Assembly: GCA_023457255.1 (NCBI GenBank)
Contig: JAEWMB010000024.1
Span: 89,149-153,148 of the forward strand
Length of the DNA stretch: 64,000 bases
Origin: Bacillota bacterium
GTDB lineage: Bacteria; Bacillota; Clostridia; Lachnospirales; Lachnospiraceae
Direction: 5' to 3'
The notes beneath the pieces were generated by a model. It saw nothing but the letters and a program-made list of their open reading frames with translations, was not told where the DNA came from and ran no database searches. The translations under genes and the position numbers were made by a program. Positions 27,227 through 35,931 of this stretch are shown in pieces; the stretch's first letter is position 1, and each line of letters begins with the position of its first letter.

Positions 27227-28621
27227 ATGATATACAATCCGCACTCTTCTCATTACTCAGCCTTTCATCAAGGATTGGGCATAGAGAAAGATTTATATTT
27301 ACCTACTAGGGAGAAACAAATATTTCGAACGAATATGATGCCGCGTATTGATCACAGGGTATATCCTGCTCAAGTGGAGACACAGCCACTAGGCGGTCTT
27401 TCCGTCGATGTAATCTCTGCCAGAGATAACCGGCCTGTCAGCAACGCTACCGTTGATATTAACTTTACCGGTGATCCGTCTCCTCAGCCTTTAGAAGAAG
27501 TTACAACTGATGATACAGGAAGAACAGGCATGATAGAATTACCGGCACCCCCTTTGGATTACAGTTTAGAACCAAGTGCTCCTATGCCATATTCCGAATA
27601 TACTTTGACAATAAGAGCTCCTGGATTTGAACCTGTCGTCATAACCGGAGCACAGATTCTGCCGACTGTAAATGCCAGACAAAATATCACATTAGACCCT
27701 ACGCCTTCAGAAGGAGTCATGGATACAGCAGAATCTTTTGTGATACCGCCACATACCTTATATGGAGATTATCCTCCCAAGATTCTGGAATCTGAAATAA
27801 AACCAATCGATGAATCTTCTGAAATTGTACTTCCAAATGTTGTTATACCAGAATTCATTATCGTCCATGATGGGCCTCCTTCCGATAGTTCAGCAACAAA
27901 TCATTGGGTTCGATATCGGGATTATATTAAAAATGTAGCCTCCAGCGAAATCTATGCTACTTGGCCGGAAGCTACGATTTATGCAAACGTATTAGCGATT
28001 CAATCCTTTACTTTAAACCGTGTATTCACGGAGTGGTATCGTAATAGAGGATATAATTTTACGATTACCTCTTCCACTGCCTACGATCATAAATTTATGC
28101 CGGGCAGAAACTTCTTTGATCCAATCAGCAGAGTAGTAGATACGATATTTAATAACTTTTTATCCCGTCCAAATGTGAAACAACCAATACTAACACAATA
28201 TTGTGATGGTAAACGTGTAACTTGCCCGGAGGTAATGTCTCAATGGGGTTCAAAATCCCTTGGAGATCAAGGATATACAGCAATTCAAATTCTTAGATAC
28301 TATTATGGTGACAGTATTTATATTAATTCAACGTACGAAGTCTCCGGAGTTCCAGTCTCCTTCCCGGGTTACAACTTAACAATAGGTTCCTCCGGTTCCA
28401 GCGTTATGCAGCTGCAAGAACAGCTAAATGAAATTGCTGATGTATACTATCCAATTCCTAATATAGCCATAGACGGTGTCTTTGGTCCTGCCACAGCAGA
28501 GGCCGTAAGAGCATTCCAAAAACAGTTCGGTCTTCCTGAAACCGGTATCGTTGATCTTCCAACCTGGTATAGAATATCCGGTATTTATGTTGCAATCTCA
28601 AGAATTGCTGAATATCAATAA
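27227..28621 (+). CDS. SpoIID-like and peptidoglycan-binding domain protein
   Basis: 464 residues. Residues about 55-155 look like a carboxypeptidase-regulatory/Ig-like domain (LSVDVISARDNRPVSNATVDI...TDDTGRTGMIELP). Residues about 230-380 resemble the SpoIID/LytB fold (WPEATIYANVLAIQSFTLNRVF ... QILRYYYGDSIYI). Residues about 385-460 are a PG_binding_1 domain (GSSGSSVMQLQEQLNEI...IDGVFGPATAEAVRAFQKQFGLPETGIVD). No signal peptide is visible, so it may act from the mother cell or be a spore-coat or cortex protein. GAGGT lies 8 bases before the ATG. The sporulation link is inference from the domains. Confidence 0.75.
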   Translation: MIYNPHSSHYSAFHQGLGIEKDLYLPTREKQIFRTNMMPRIDHRVYPAQVETQPLGGLSVDVISARDNRPVSNATVDINFTGDPSPQPLEEVTTDDTGRTGMIELPAPPLDYSLEPSAPMPYSEYTLTIRAPGFEPVVITGAQILPTVNARQNITLDPTPSEGVMDTAESFVIPPHTLYGDYPPKILESEIKPIDESSEIVLPNVVIPEFIIVHDGPPSDSSATNHWVRYRDYIKNVASSEIYATWPEATIYANVLAIQSFTLNRVFTEWYRNRGYNFTITSSTAYDHKFMPGRNFFDPISRVVDTIFNNFLSRPNVKQPILTQYCDGKRVTCPEVMSQWGSKSLGDQGYTAIQILRYYYGDSIYINSTYEVSGVPVSFPGYNLTIGSSGSSVMQLQEQLNEIADVYYPIPNIAIDGVFGPATAEAVRAFQKQFGLPETGIVDLPTWYRISGIYVAISRIAEYQ

Positions 28622-28676
28622 ACTTATCATACCTACTTCTTCCATTTTAATATACCAGTGACTCCATTTGATATAA

Positions 28677-28738
28677 GAAGGGCATTGCATGGATACCTGC
28701 CATAAAGGCGGCACCTTTCCCTGCAAAGCCCTTTTTAT
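28677..28738 (+). terminator. Convergent-gene terminator
   Basis: AAGGGCATTGC / GCAAAGCCCTT hairpin with TTTTTATA following on the plus strand. It lies between two converging genes and may serve both. Confidence 0.6.
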
Positions 28739-28754
28739 ATTATGTAACTTTCCA

Positions 28755-29726
28755 CTACCACCGGAACTGGCAAGGTTCTCTATGCTCTAACGTGTCAAAT
28801 TCATATCCTTTGGATGCGATATAGTCAATGATACCTCCTAGTACTTTTGCTGTTAAAGGATTGGTTTGACCATCATGCAATAAAACTACCGGACATTGAT
28901 ATCGATTTAAATCCCTGCTGATATTTTTCTTTATAGAGTAAGCAGTTGGAGATCCAACCGAATCCTCTCCGCTAACATTCCAATCATAATAGATAAACCC
29001 CCTTCGATCCATTTCCGCAACCAGTTCTTTTCTTATTCTCTTTAGATAATGATTATAGCTTCCTCCAGGAAAACGATAAATATATGGACGAACTCCGGTT
29101 ACCTCTTCAATTCGTTGAAATGCTTTATCATAGTCCTTTAAGAAAGAATCCACCGACTTATATACCTTATCATAATCATGCACATAAGTATGTACACCAA
29201 TAAGATGTCCTCGATTGATAACTTCTTTTAATATGCCGGCATTCTTATCTGTGATTTCTTCTCCGATAACAAAAAAGGTTGCTTTTATTTCCTTCTCATC
29301 CAAGACATCCAAGACCTTTAAGGTATTCGCACTTGGTCCATCGTCAAAAGTTAGAAAACAAACCTTCCTTCCATCAGACGGAGACTTATATTCCGCCTGC
29401 GAACTTGCATATAAATTCGAATAATGATGAACATAGTCCGGCTCTCTGCTCAAATCACCATCACTCACGTAACCACTATCTACGGTGATACTGGCAGTAA
29501 TGTCATAATCCCAAATACTGCTGCCTTCCCTCCATACCATTCCTTGCTTGTTTAGCTGTACCTCATTTTCAAGTGTAACAAAAAGAGCTAATTCATCCAG
29601 TGATTCATACTCTAATTTACCAATAATACCTGCCGTAGCTTCCTCCTTTGATTTATCATAGAATAACCTTCCGATAAGGGATAGGAAAATTAGGAACAAT
29701 ACTAACATAATAATCTTGTCTTTCAT
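28755..29726 (-). CDS. Membrane-anchored polysaccharide deacetylase (NodB family)
   Basis: 323 residues. An N-terminal hydrophobic anchor (residues 4-20) is followed by a stalk and then a NodB homology domain from about residue 115: LTFDDGPSANTLKVLD (catalytic and metal-binding DD), HTYVHDYD (metal-binding His pair), RFPGGSYN, DWNVSGEDS and VVLLHDGQ. It would remove acetyl groups from an extracellular glycan such as peptidoglycan or chitin-like oligosaccharides. The ATG at 29726 has GGAG 6 bases upstream, while the longest frame adds 19 residues without one and would bury the signal anchor. Confidence 0.9.
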   Translation of the reverse strand: MKDKIIMLVLFLIFLSLIGRLFYDKSKEEATAGIIGKLEYESLDELALFVTLENEVQLNKQGMVWREGSSIWDYDITASITVDSGYVSDGDLSREPDYVHHYSNLYASSQAEYKSPSDGRKVCFLTFDDGPSANTLKVLDVLDEKEIKATFFVIGEEITDKNAGILKEVINRGHLIGVHTYVHDYDKVYKSVDSFLKDYDKAFQRIEEVTGVRPYIYRFPGGSYNHYLKRIRKELVAEMDRRGFIYYDWNVSGEDSVGSPTAYSIKKNISRDLNRYQCPVVLLHDGQTNPLTAKVLGGIIDYIASKGYEFDTLEHREPCQFRW

Positions 29727-29787
29727 ATTAGGCTCCGAATCGTTTGTTACTTTATAATCTATGCTATATGCTTTGTATAACATTCCA

Positions 29788-29825
29788 TAAAAAAGACAGT
29801 TGATTAAATAATCAACTGCCGTCTT
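29788..29825 (-). terminator. Terminator after ilvE
   Basis: Minus-strand AAGACGGCAGTTGATT / AATCAACTGTCTT hairpin followed by TTTTTT. Confidence 0.75.
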
Positions 29826-29828
29826 ATC

Positions 29829-30896
29829 CTAGACTTCTACGGTCCATCCAAGAGTATCTTCGATTTTTCCTAATTGAATGCCTGTTATCGTATCATATAT
29901 TTTTTGACTAAACTCTCCGATTCCGCCGTCTCCCACCATTAATACATGGTCTTCAAAGCGAAGATGCCCTACCGGAGATATTACTGCAGCCGTTCCTGTA
30001 CCAAATACTTCTTCTAAGGTACCGTCTTTGCTGGCTTCATAAAGTTCTTCCACCGATATTTTTCTTTCCTCAACCGGAATGTCCCAGTGTTTACATAACG
30101 AAAGTACCGAATCTCTGGTTACACCTGGTAAAATACTGCCATTTAGCTCTGGAGTTAACACTTTACCATTAATCTTAAAGAAGATATTCATTGCACCAAC
30201 TTCTTCAATATATTTTCTTTCCTTACCGTCTAACCATAATACCTGAGAGTATCCTTCTTCATGAGCTTTTACCTGTGAAGCCATGGAAGCCACATAATTA
30301 CCACCTGTTTTCGCTTCACCGATACCCCCTTTAACGGCTCTTACATACTCATCTTCAATCCATATCTTCACAGGATTTAATCCTTCCGGATAATAAGCAC
30401 CAACCGGAGATAAGATTATGGCAAACAGATATCGATGGGATGGGCGTACGCCAAGGAAGGGGTCTGTTGCAATTACAAAAGGCCGAATGTACAAAGAAGT
30501 GCCCGGTTTTGTAGGAATCCATCTTTCATCCACCTTAACCACAGCCTTTACAGCCTCAACAAAATCCTCTTCCGGCATCGTTGGAATACAAAGCCTCTTA
30601 TTACTGTTATTTGCACGTTCTGCATTCTTATTTGGACGGAATAATAAAGTTCTTCCTTCCTCTGTCTTATAGGCCTTTAACCCTTCAAACATTTCTTGAC
30701 CATAGTGAAACACCATAGAAGATGGTTCTAAGGAAAGTGGTCCGTATGGAACAATTCTGGCATCATGCCAGCCCTTTCCTTCTTCATAATCCATAAGAAA
30801 CATATGATCGGTAAAGATAGTTCCAAACTTTAGTGGATCGTCAGCTGCAGGAAGTTTCTTAGGTGCAGTTGTTTTTTCATATCTGATATCAAGCAT
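29829..30896 (-). CDS. ilvE: Branched-chain amino acid aminotransferase
   Basis: PLP-dependent transamination of Leu, Ile and Val with 2-oxoglutarate. 355 residues, the long (eukaryote-like, BCAT type II) form. YGQEMFEGLKAYKTEEGRTLLFRPNKNAERANNS, IRPFVIATDPFLGV and KTGGNYVASMASQVKAHEEGYSQVLWLDG (the last carries the PLP lysine region at GEAKTGGNY) are typical. The C-terminal GTGTAAVISPVG binds cofactor phosphate. AAGGA lies 7 bases before the ATG. It is monocistronic, and no T-box element is visible in its leader. Confidence 0.96.
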   Translation of the reverse strand: MLDIRYEKTTAPKKLPAADDPLKFGTIFTDHMFLMDYEEGKGWHDARIVPYGPLSLEPSSMVFHYGQEMFEGLKAYKTEEGRTLLFRPNKNAERANNSNKRLCIPTMPEEDFVEAVKAVVKVDERWIPTKPGTSLYIRPFVIATDPFLGVRPSHRYLFAIILSPVGAYYPEGLNPVKIWIEDEYVRAVKGGIGEAKTGGNYVASMASQVKAHEEGYSQVLWLDGKERKYIEEVGAMNIFFKINGKVLTPELNGSILPGVTRDSVLSLCKHWDIPVEERKISVEELYEASKDGTLEEVFGTGTAAVISPVGHLRFEDHVLMVGDGGIGEFSQKIYDTITGIQLGKIEDTLGWTVEV

Positions 30897-31085
30897 CTGT
30901 TCATCCTTCTTTCTACATAATTTCCCTTACTTTGTACTGCGGCATACCATATAGGCGGCAACCACTTAAGTAGCATGTATTAAACTCACATTTTCATCAC
31001 ATTACTTCTCGTACGGACAACCCGGTGCAAAGAAAGAATCTGAGGATTTTTGTATTTTGCCTAGGTCACGTTCGTATTATGTAAT

Positions 31086-31114
31086 ATATTAGTCTTTCAT
31101 CCATTAATTTTCAA
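31086..31114 (-). promoter_or_regulatory. Predicted promoter of ilvE
   Basis: TTGAAA, 17 bases, TAATAT on the minus strand; predicted leader about 180 bases. Confidence 0.5.
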
Positions 31115-31157
31115 GTATTTTTTAAAAAACCCACCGATTTGCTTTAATTTCAACTTT

Positions 31158-32957
31158 TTAATTCGGATAACAGAGCTCATTTTGAATTATATTTCCTATC
31201 AGATGGCATAACAGTTCCAAATTATTAATGTCAACCGCAGACATCTTTGATTTTTTTACCGTTCTTTCCAAAGAGATCAAACCAAGGATTCTATTGTCCT
31301 TCCTCACCATTGTCTGCATAACAAACGTTAATTTTTGCCTTGTAAATATCTGATAAGCTTGCAATGATTTGCCGATATTCATGTTATCCAGTACGATAAC
31401 ACCATTTGCAGAAAAGTTTTTCTGATATCCTTGCTCCAGCAAATATTTTGCATCTTTATCTTCAGAATAGGTTGTCCCCCAATGCATAGCTAACCGCAAT
31501 TCTTTTCCGTAATAAACATTGATTTTTTCAAACTGGTATAGTTCACCTAACTTACTAAGCACCTCTGCTATTCCAGCTTTTTTCTTTTCAAATAACAATT
31601 GTATCATTTCAGAAAAAATATTTGTATTATTACATCCTGCATAAACGTTATCCATGGATAAAAGATTAGGATTTAAAAACTTGCAGCTAATCTCCCCGTG
31701 TTTTGCAGGATTATAAATAATATACCGGTTTTTTCCCTTTTCCTTTGCAAGATATAAGCTATAGTCTGCCTTCTGAAAAAGTTCTTTATATGATATCCCA
31801 TCGGTGGGATATTCTACACAGCCCATGGAACATGTAACATGAATATTATTTTGTGAACCAACATAGGCATAAGCAACATTTTCTCTTATCGCCTTTAATA
31901 CATTTCTTAAGCTCTTTTCATCGTCCACATTTTCTAAGATGGCAAACAGTTCATCTCCGCCTATTCTTCCGACTACTCCATGGTCACCAACCATCTTTTT
32001 TACAATATTCGCTACTTTTACAATAGCCTCATCACCGAACATATGACCATAAGTATCATTTATTGTTTTAAAATTATCAACATCTAAAATTAAAAATCGA
32101 AATTTATCCTTACCGGCATATTGAATCTTTTGTTCTGCAAGCTGAGTTATCGCTCTCTTATTTAATAGGCCCGTCAGAGCATCCCGATTCATCAAATCAG
32201 AAAAGAAATCTTCTTTTTCATCATTCGCTAATTTCTCGATTTCAATAAGTCCAACGATTCTAGCCAGCTTCATCCTTTCATGAACTGCACTGCCTCGAAT
32301 AATCCAACGGACAACTTCTTTTCCCTTTGTTAAGATGCTATTGATAAGCTGATAGTAAAAGTTTGATTTGCCCTCCATTAAATCTTCACACATACTGCCA
32401 AGGATAGCTTGTTCCTTCTCTCTCACATACCCATTGTCCAATATTTCTTTTTTCCACTCAATCAGGGGCTGCTGTGCTGCTATTACCTTTTGATTACCAC
32501 TCATCCAATAATATGTAAAAATCGTTGTATTCACATCATAAGTAAAATAGAGATTATGAGATAGGCTTAAAATAGTTCGATAATCCATAATCTCGTACTT
32601 TTGTTTCGTTATCACCTGCTGGAAAGCCTTGATGTTATAAAGCCGTATTTGATATAAGGCACCGTCCATATAGGGAATGCCACGATTCTCCACGATATAG
32701 TATGTAATATAAAACTGTCCATCTTCTAATTGAATATGAAAAACTCCATTTTGTGTTTCGTTTTCCTGTAACCCCCGAACCATTTGGCAAAACGCTTCCT
32801 GATCTTCCTTTTGTATTAACAGGAGAAGTGAATAGGGATAGCACTTCCCTTCATCAATAATTTGGTAAATACCTTCATCCCCTACTCTAATACGAAAATC
32901 ACTATCAAAGGTAGCACATCCTACATATGCTCTTGTCAGTATTTTATTTTCATCCAT
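31158..32957 (-). CDS. Diguanylate cyclase (GGDEF) with PAS-like sensor and C-terminal GAF-like region
   Basis: 599 residues. The N-terminal 250 look like one or two PAS-type folds (YVGCATFDSDFRIRVGDEG). The GGDEF domain spans about 265-425: RDALTGLLNKRAI, FRFLILDVDNFKTINDTYGHMFGDEA, GVVGRIGGDELFAIL and FQKADYSLYLAKEKGKNRY. GGDEL is an accepted active-site variant, so it probably makes cyclic-di-GMP. The last 150 residues look like a GAF-type sensor (LGLISLERTVKKS). No transmembrane segment is seen. The HD-GYP gene in this window could be an opposing activity, but they are not linked. Confidence 0.88.
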   Translation of the reverse strand: MDENKILTRAYVGCATFDSDFRIRVGDEGIYQIIDEGKCYPYSLLLLIQKEDQEAFCQMVRGLQENETQNGVFHIQLEDGQFYITYYIVENRGIPYMDGALYQIRLYNIKAFQQVITKQKYEIMDYRTILSLSHNLYFTYDVNTTIFTYYWMSGNQKVIAAQQPLIEWKKEILDNGYVREKEQAILGSMCEDLMEGKSNFYYQLINSILTKGKEVVRWIIRGSAVHERMKLARIVGLIEIEKLANDEKEDFFSDLMNRDALTGLLNKRAITQLAEQKIQYAGKDKFRFLILDVDNFKTINDTYGHMFGDEAIVKVANIVKKMVGDHGVVGRIGGDELFAILENVDDEKSLRNVLKAIRENVAYAYVGSQNNIHVTCSMGCVEYPTDGISYKELFQKADYSLYLAKEKGKNRYIIYNPAKHGEISCKFLNPNLLSMDNVYAGCNNTNIFSEMIQLLFEKKKAGIAEVLSKLGELYQFEKINVYYGKELRLAMHWGTTYSEDKDAKYLLEQGYQKNFSANGVIVLDNMNIGKSLQAYQIFTRQKLTFVMQTMVRKDNRILGLISLERTVKKSKMSAVDINNLELLCHLIGNIIQNELCYPN

Positions 32958-33167
32958 TTACTCACCTCTTAGAGATATTGATATCAATAAGTTCGATTAC
33001 AAAATCACCAAGCTAACTTCTTCAGTATCGAATCTGTAGGCAAAAGCACGGGGATTTTCATTCTATATACTTTCCTATTATAGCATACTAAAATTAAAAA
33101 TCAAATTTTTCTATGACTTTTGACCTAGTGACTAACCAAAATTATTCAGCCAGCTACCTTGCGCTGC

Positions 33168-33210
33168 AAAAAAAGATACAACCTTTTCATGAATGATTGT
33201 ATCTTTTTTA
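33168..33210 (-). terminator. Terminator after nrdD
   Basis: Minus-strand AAAAAAGATACAA / TTGTATCTTTTTT hairpin ending in a T run, 37 bases past the nrdD stop. Confidence 0.75.
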
Positions 33211-33246
33211 TCGATATCTCTTAACTTAATAAGATATGTTTTAGCA

Positions 33247-35670
33247 TTATGTTGTTAATGTTCCGTGTATTTCACAGGTACTTTCAGTATCTAAAAATTG
33301 CTTTATGTTCGATGCATTCACATACTTTGTCGCTATTCCTTCTTTTACCACCAATAGGGTAGGTGCCTGCATAATATGATACTGCTTGGCTAATTCTACA
33401 TTCTCCTCAGCATCAATTACCTGATAATCCACACCATCCAAATATCCCTTCACCAGCTTGCAATTTGGACACGTCCTTGTCGTAAACAAATAGCATCCAT
33501 CCTTAGATAACTCTGCCTCATTATCATCCAGATTTAATGTGATTGCAGCTTCTTCGAAACCCTTCCTGGAATTACTAAGCATATGACCGTCATGCAATGC
33601 ATTGGATAGGTTGTACTCCACCCTATTTTTGTATTCTTGCGATTTCCCTTCATTCCAATTTTGTACCGGACGATAATATCCGGTAATTCTACTATAAACC
33701 TCTGCCGGCCCGCCGCACTCCGGACATACAAAGTTCTCTCCTTTAATATATCCATGATTTTTACAGATGGAGTAGGTTGGTGACATCGTATAATAAGGTA
33801 ATTTATAGTTTTCTGAAATCGCTCGAACTAATTTAGCGGCAGCTTCCCAATCTGGTAATTTCTCCCCTAAGAAAGCATGAAATACGGTACCGGAAGTGTA
33901 TAACGTTTGCAACTGATCCTGAACATCAAGTGCAGAGAAAACATCATCGGTATAATCTACCGGAAGATGAGAACTATTTGTATAATAAGGTGTATCTCCT
34001 TCTTTTCCGGCTGTTAAGATATCCGGCCAACGTTTCCTATCATGCTTTGCAAGACGATAACTAGTGGATTCTGCCGGTGTTGCTTCCAGATTATATAGGT
34101 CTCCATACTCTACCTGATAATCACCCAGACGCTCCCTCATATGATTTAAAACTTCCACTGTAAATTGTTTTGTTTTCTTATCTGTCATATCTTTACCAAG
34201 CCATCTTGCATTCAATCCGACTTCGTTCATACCGATCAAACCAATGGTAGAGAAATGATTGCCGAAGGTTCCAAGGTAACGTTTTGTGTATGGATATAAC
34301 CCTTCTTCCAACAATTTCGTGATAACCTTTCTCTTTACCTTTAAGGATCTTGCTGAAATATCCATCATACGGTCAAGTCTTTGATAAAATTCTGCCGGAT
34401 TTGCTGATACATATGCAATCCGCGGCATGTTAATCGTAACAACACCCACCGAACCGGTACTTTCTCCGCTCCCAAAGAAGCCACCGGTTTTCTTACGCAA
34501 CTCACGTAAATCAAGTCTTAGACGGCAGCACATGGAACGAACATCACTTGGTTCCATATCAGAGTTAATATAATTAGAGAAATAAGGAGTGCCATACTTT
34601 GCTGTCATTTCAAACAATAATCGATTATTTTCCGTATCTGACCAATCAAAATCCCTCGTGATGGAATAAGTAGGAATTGGATATTGGAAACCCCGACCGT
34701 TTGCATCACCCTCAATCATAATTTCAATAAAGGCTTTGTTTACCAGATCCATCTCTTTCTTACAATCTTTATATTGAAAGTCCATCTCTTTTCCACCGAC
34801 GATACATCGCAGTTCCGCTAAGTCATTCGGCACTGTCCAGTCCAGCGTAATATTGGAGAAGGGTGCTTGTGTTCCCCAACGGCTTGGAGTATTCACTCCA
34901 TAAATGAAGCATTGAATGCATTGTTTTACTTCTTCATAGCTTAGGTTGTCTACTTTCACAAATGGAGCCAGGTAAGTATCAAATGAGGAGAAAGCTTGGG
35001 CACCTGCCCATTCGTTCTGCATAATACCTAAGAAGTTTACCATCTGGTTACATAATGTAGAAAGATGTTTCGCCGGAGATGAGGTGATTTTACCAGGAAT
35101 ACCGCCAAGGCCTTCTTTGATTAGTTGTTTTAACGACCAGCCTGCACAATAACCTGTTAGCATGGATAAATCATGAATATGTATGTCAGCGTTACGATGC
35201 GCATTTGCAATTTCTTCATCATAAATCTCCGACAACCAGTAGTTTGCAGTTATCGCTCCGGAATTATGTAGAATTAATCCTCCAACAGAATAGGTAACGG
35301 TAGAATTTTCTTTTACTCTCCAGTCCTCTTCCTTAACGTAGGTATCTACAATTTCTTTATAATCTAAAATAGTAGATTTCATATTACGTATTTTCTCTCT
35401 ATTCTTACGATAAAGAATATAGGCTTTTGCTACATCGGTATATCCGGATTGCTCAAGTACATGCTCCACACTGTCTTGAATATCTTCTACCGTAGCCGTA
35501 CCGTCCTTCAACTTGGTTTGAAAATCTGATGTAACACGCAAGGACAACAAATTAATGATATCCTCATTATAAAGTTTTTGCGTAGCATTGAATGCTTTCG
35601 CTATGGCATTACTGATTTTTGAAAGCGCAAATTCGGCTATTTCACCATCCCGTTTCACAACTTTAATCAT
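33247..35670 (-). CDS. nrdD: Anaerobic ribonucleoside-triphosphate reductase with C-terminal glutaredoxin-like domain
   Basis: Class III glycyl-radical reductase making dNTPs without oxygen. 807 residues from the ATG at 35670 (GGGAG 8 bases upstream). An N-terminal ATP-cone (KVVKRDGEIAEFALSKISNAI, residues 1-90) regulates activity. Zinc-site Cys pairs are CKNHG and CPECGG, and the glycyl radical loop is RITGYYRPVQNW. About the last 85 residues form a thioredoxin/glutaredoxin-like domain with the redox motif TRTCPNCKLVKGYL and a cis-Pro region (MQAPTLLVV), so reducing power may come from this domain. The nrdG activase is not adjacent. A strong promoter lies 40 bases upstream. Confidence 0.95.
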   Translation of the reverse strand: MIKVVKRDGEIAEFALSKISNAIAKAFNATQKLYNEDIINLLSLRVTSDFQTKLKDGTATVEDIQDSVEHVLEQSGYTDVAKAYILYRKNREKIRNMKSTILDYKEIVDTYVKEEDWRVKENSTVTYSVGGLILHNSGAITANYWLSEIYDEEIANAHRNADIHIHDLSMLTGYCAGWSLKQLIKEGLGGIPGKITSSPAKHLSTLCNQMVNFLGIMQNEWAGAQAFSSFDTYLAPFVKVDNLSYEEVKQCIQCFIYGVNTPSRWGTQAPFSNITLDWTVPNDLAELRCIVGGKEMDFQYKDCKKEMDLVNKAFIEIMIEGDANGRGFQYPIPTYSITRDFDWSDTENNRLLFEMTAKYGTPYFSNYINSDMEPSDVRSMCCRLRLDLRELRKKTGGFFGSGESTGSVGVVTINMPRIAYVSANPAEFYQRLDRMMDISARSLKVKRKVITKLLEEGLYPYTKRYLGTFGNHFSTIGLIGMNEVGLNARWLGKDMTDKKTKQFTVEVLNHMRERLGDYQVEYGDLYNLEATPAESTSYRLAKHDRKRWPDILTAGKEGDTPYYTNSSHLPVDYTDDVFSALDVQDQLQTLYTSGTVFHAFLGEKLPDWEAAAKLVRAISENYKLPYYTMSPTYSICKNHGYIKGENFVCPECGGPAEVYSRITGYYRPVQNWNEGKSQEYKNRVEYNLSNALHDGHMLSNSRKGFEEAAITLNLDDNEAELSKDGCYLFTTRTCPNCKLVKGYLDGVDYQVIDAEENVELAKQYHIMQAPTLLVVKEGIATKYVNASNIKQFLDTESTCEIHGTLTT

Positions 35671-35709
35671 GTGTACTTCTCCCTTCTTACCTACATTGTT
35701 CAATAATAA

Positions 35710-35738
35710 ATTCTATCAGAAAGCAATAGCAACGTCAA
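35710..35738 (-). promoter_or_regulatory. Predicted promoter of nrdD
   Basis: TTGACG, 17 bases, TAGAAT on the minus strand, ten of twelve consensus positions. Confidence 0.65.
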
Positions 35739-35775
35739 GGTAAACTACTACATATATTTTATGTCTTTAGTCCTA

Positions 35776-35791
35776 CCACTACATATTGTGT
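35776..35791 (-). promoter_or_regulatory. NrdR-box-like site upstream of nrdD
   Basis: CCACTACATATTGTGT matches the published NrdR-box pattern acaCwAtATaTwGtgt at 14 of 16 places. A second 14/16 match lies at 35867-35882. The two lie on either side of the hflX terminator about 91 bases apart, wider than usual NrdR pairs, so only the first is close enough to the nrdD promoter to be considered. Confidence 0.35.
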
Positions 35792-35797
35792 TTATAT

Positions 35798-35860
35798 CAA
35801 AAGTCCGGAAAGTAGCTTAAACACACGGTTTTCGTGATGTTTCGCTTCTGCCGGACTATT
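35798..35860 (-). terminator. Terminator after hflX
   Basis: Minus-strand AGTCCGGCAGAAGC / GCTACTTTCCGGACT hairpin followed by TTTTGAT. An outer perfect inverted repeat, ATATTGTGTTTA / TAAACACAATAT, flanks it. Confidence 0.65.
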
Positions 35861-35931
35861 TTCTAAACACAATATATTCTATTTTTTAAATAATATTACG
35901 AAGTTATTACAGCAGTTTCCTTCGATTTGCT

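Noticed and set aside
35867..35882. Second NrdR box upstream of nrdD
   Set aside because: It is about 91 bases from the first box and lies beyond the hflX terminator, too far for a normal NrdR pair. It also pairs with the first as an inverted repeat around the terminator.
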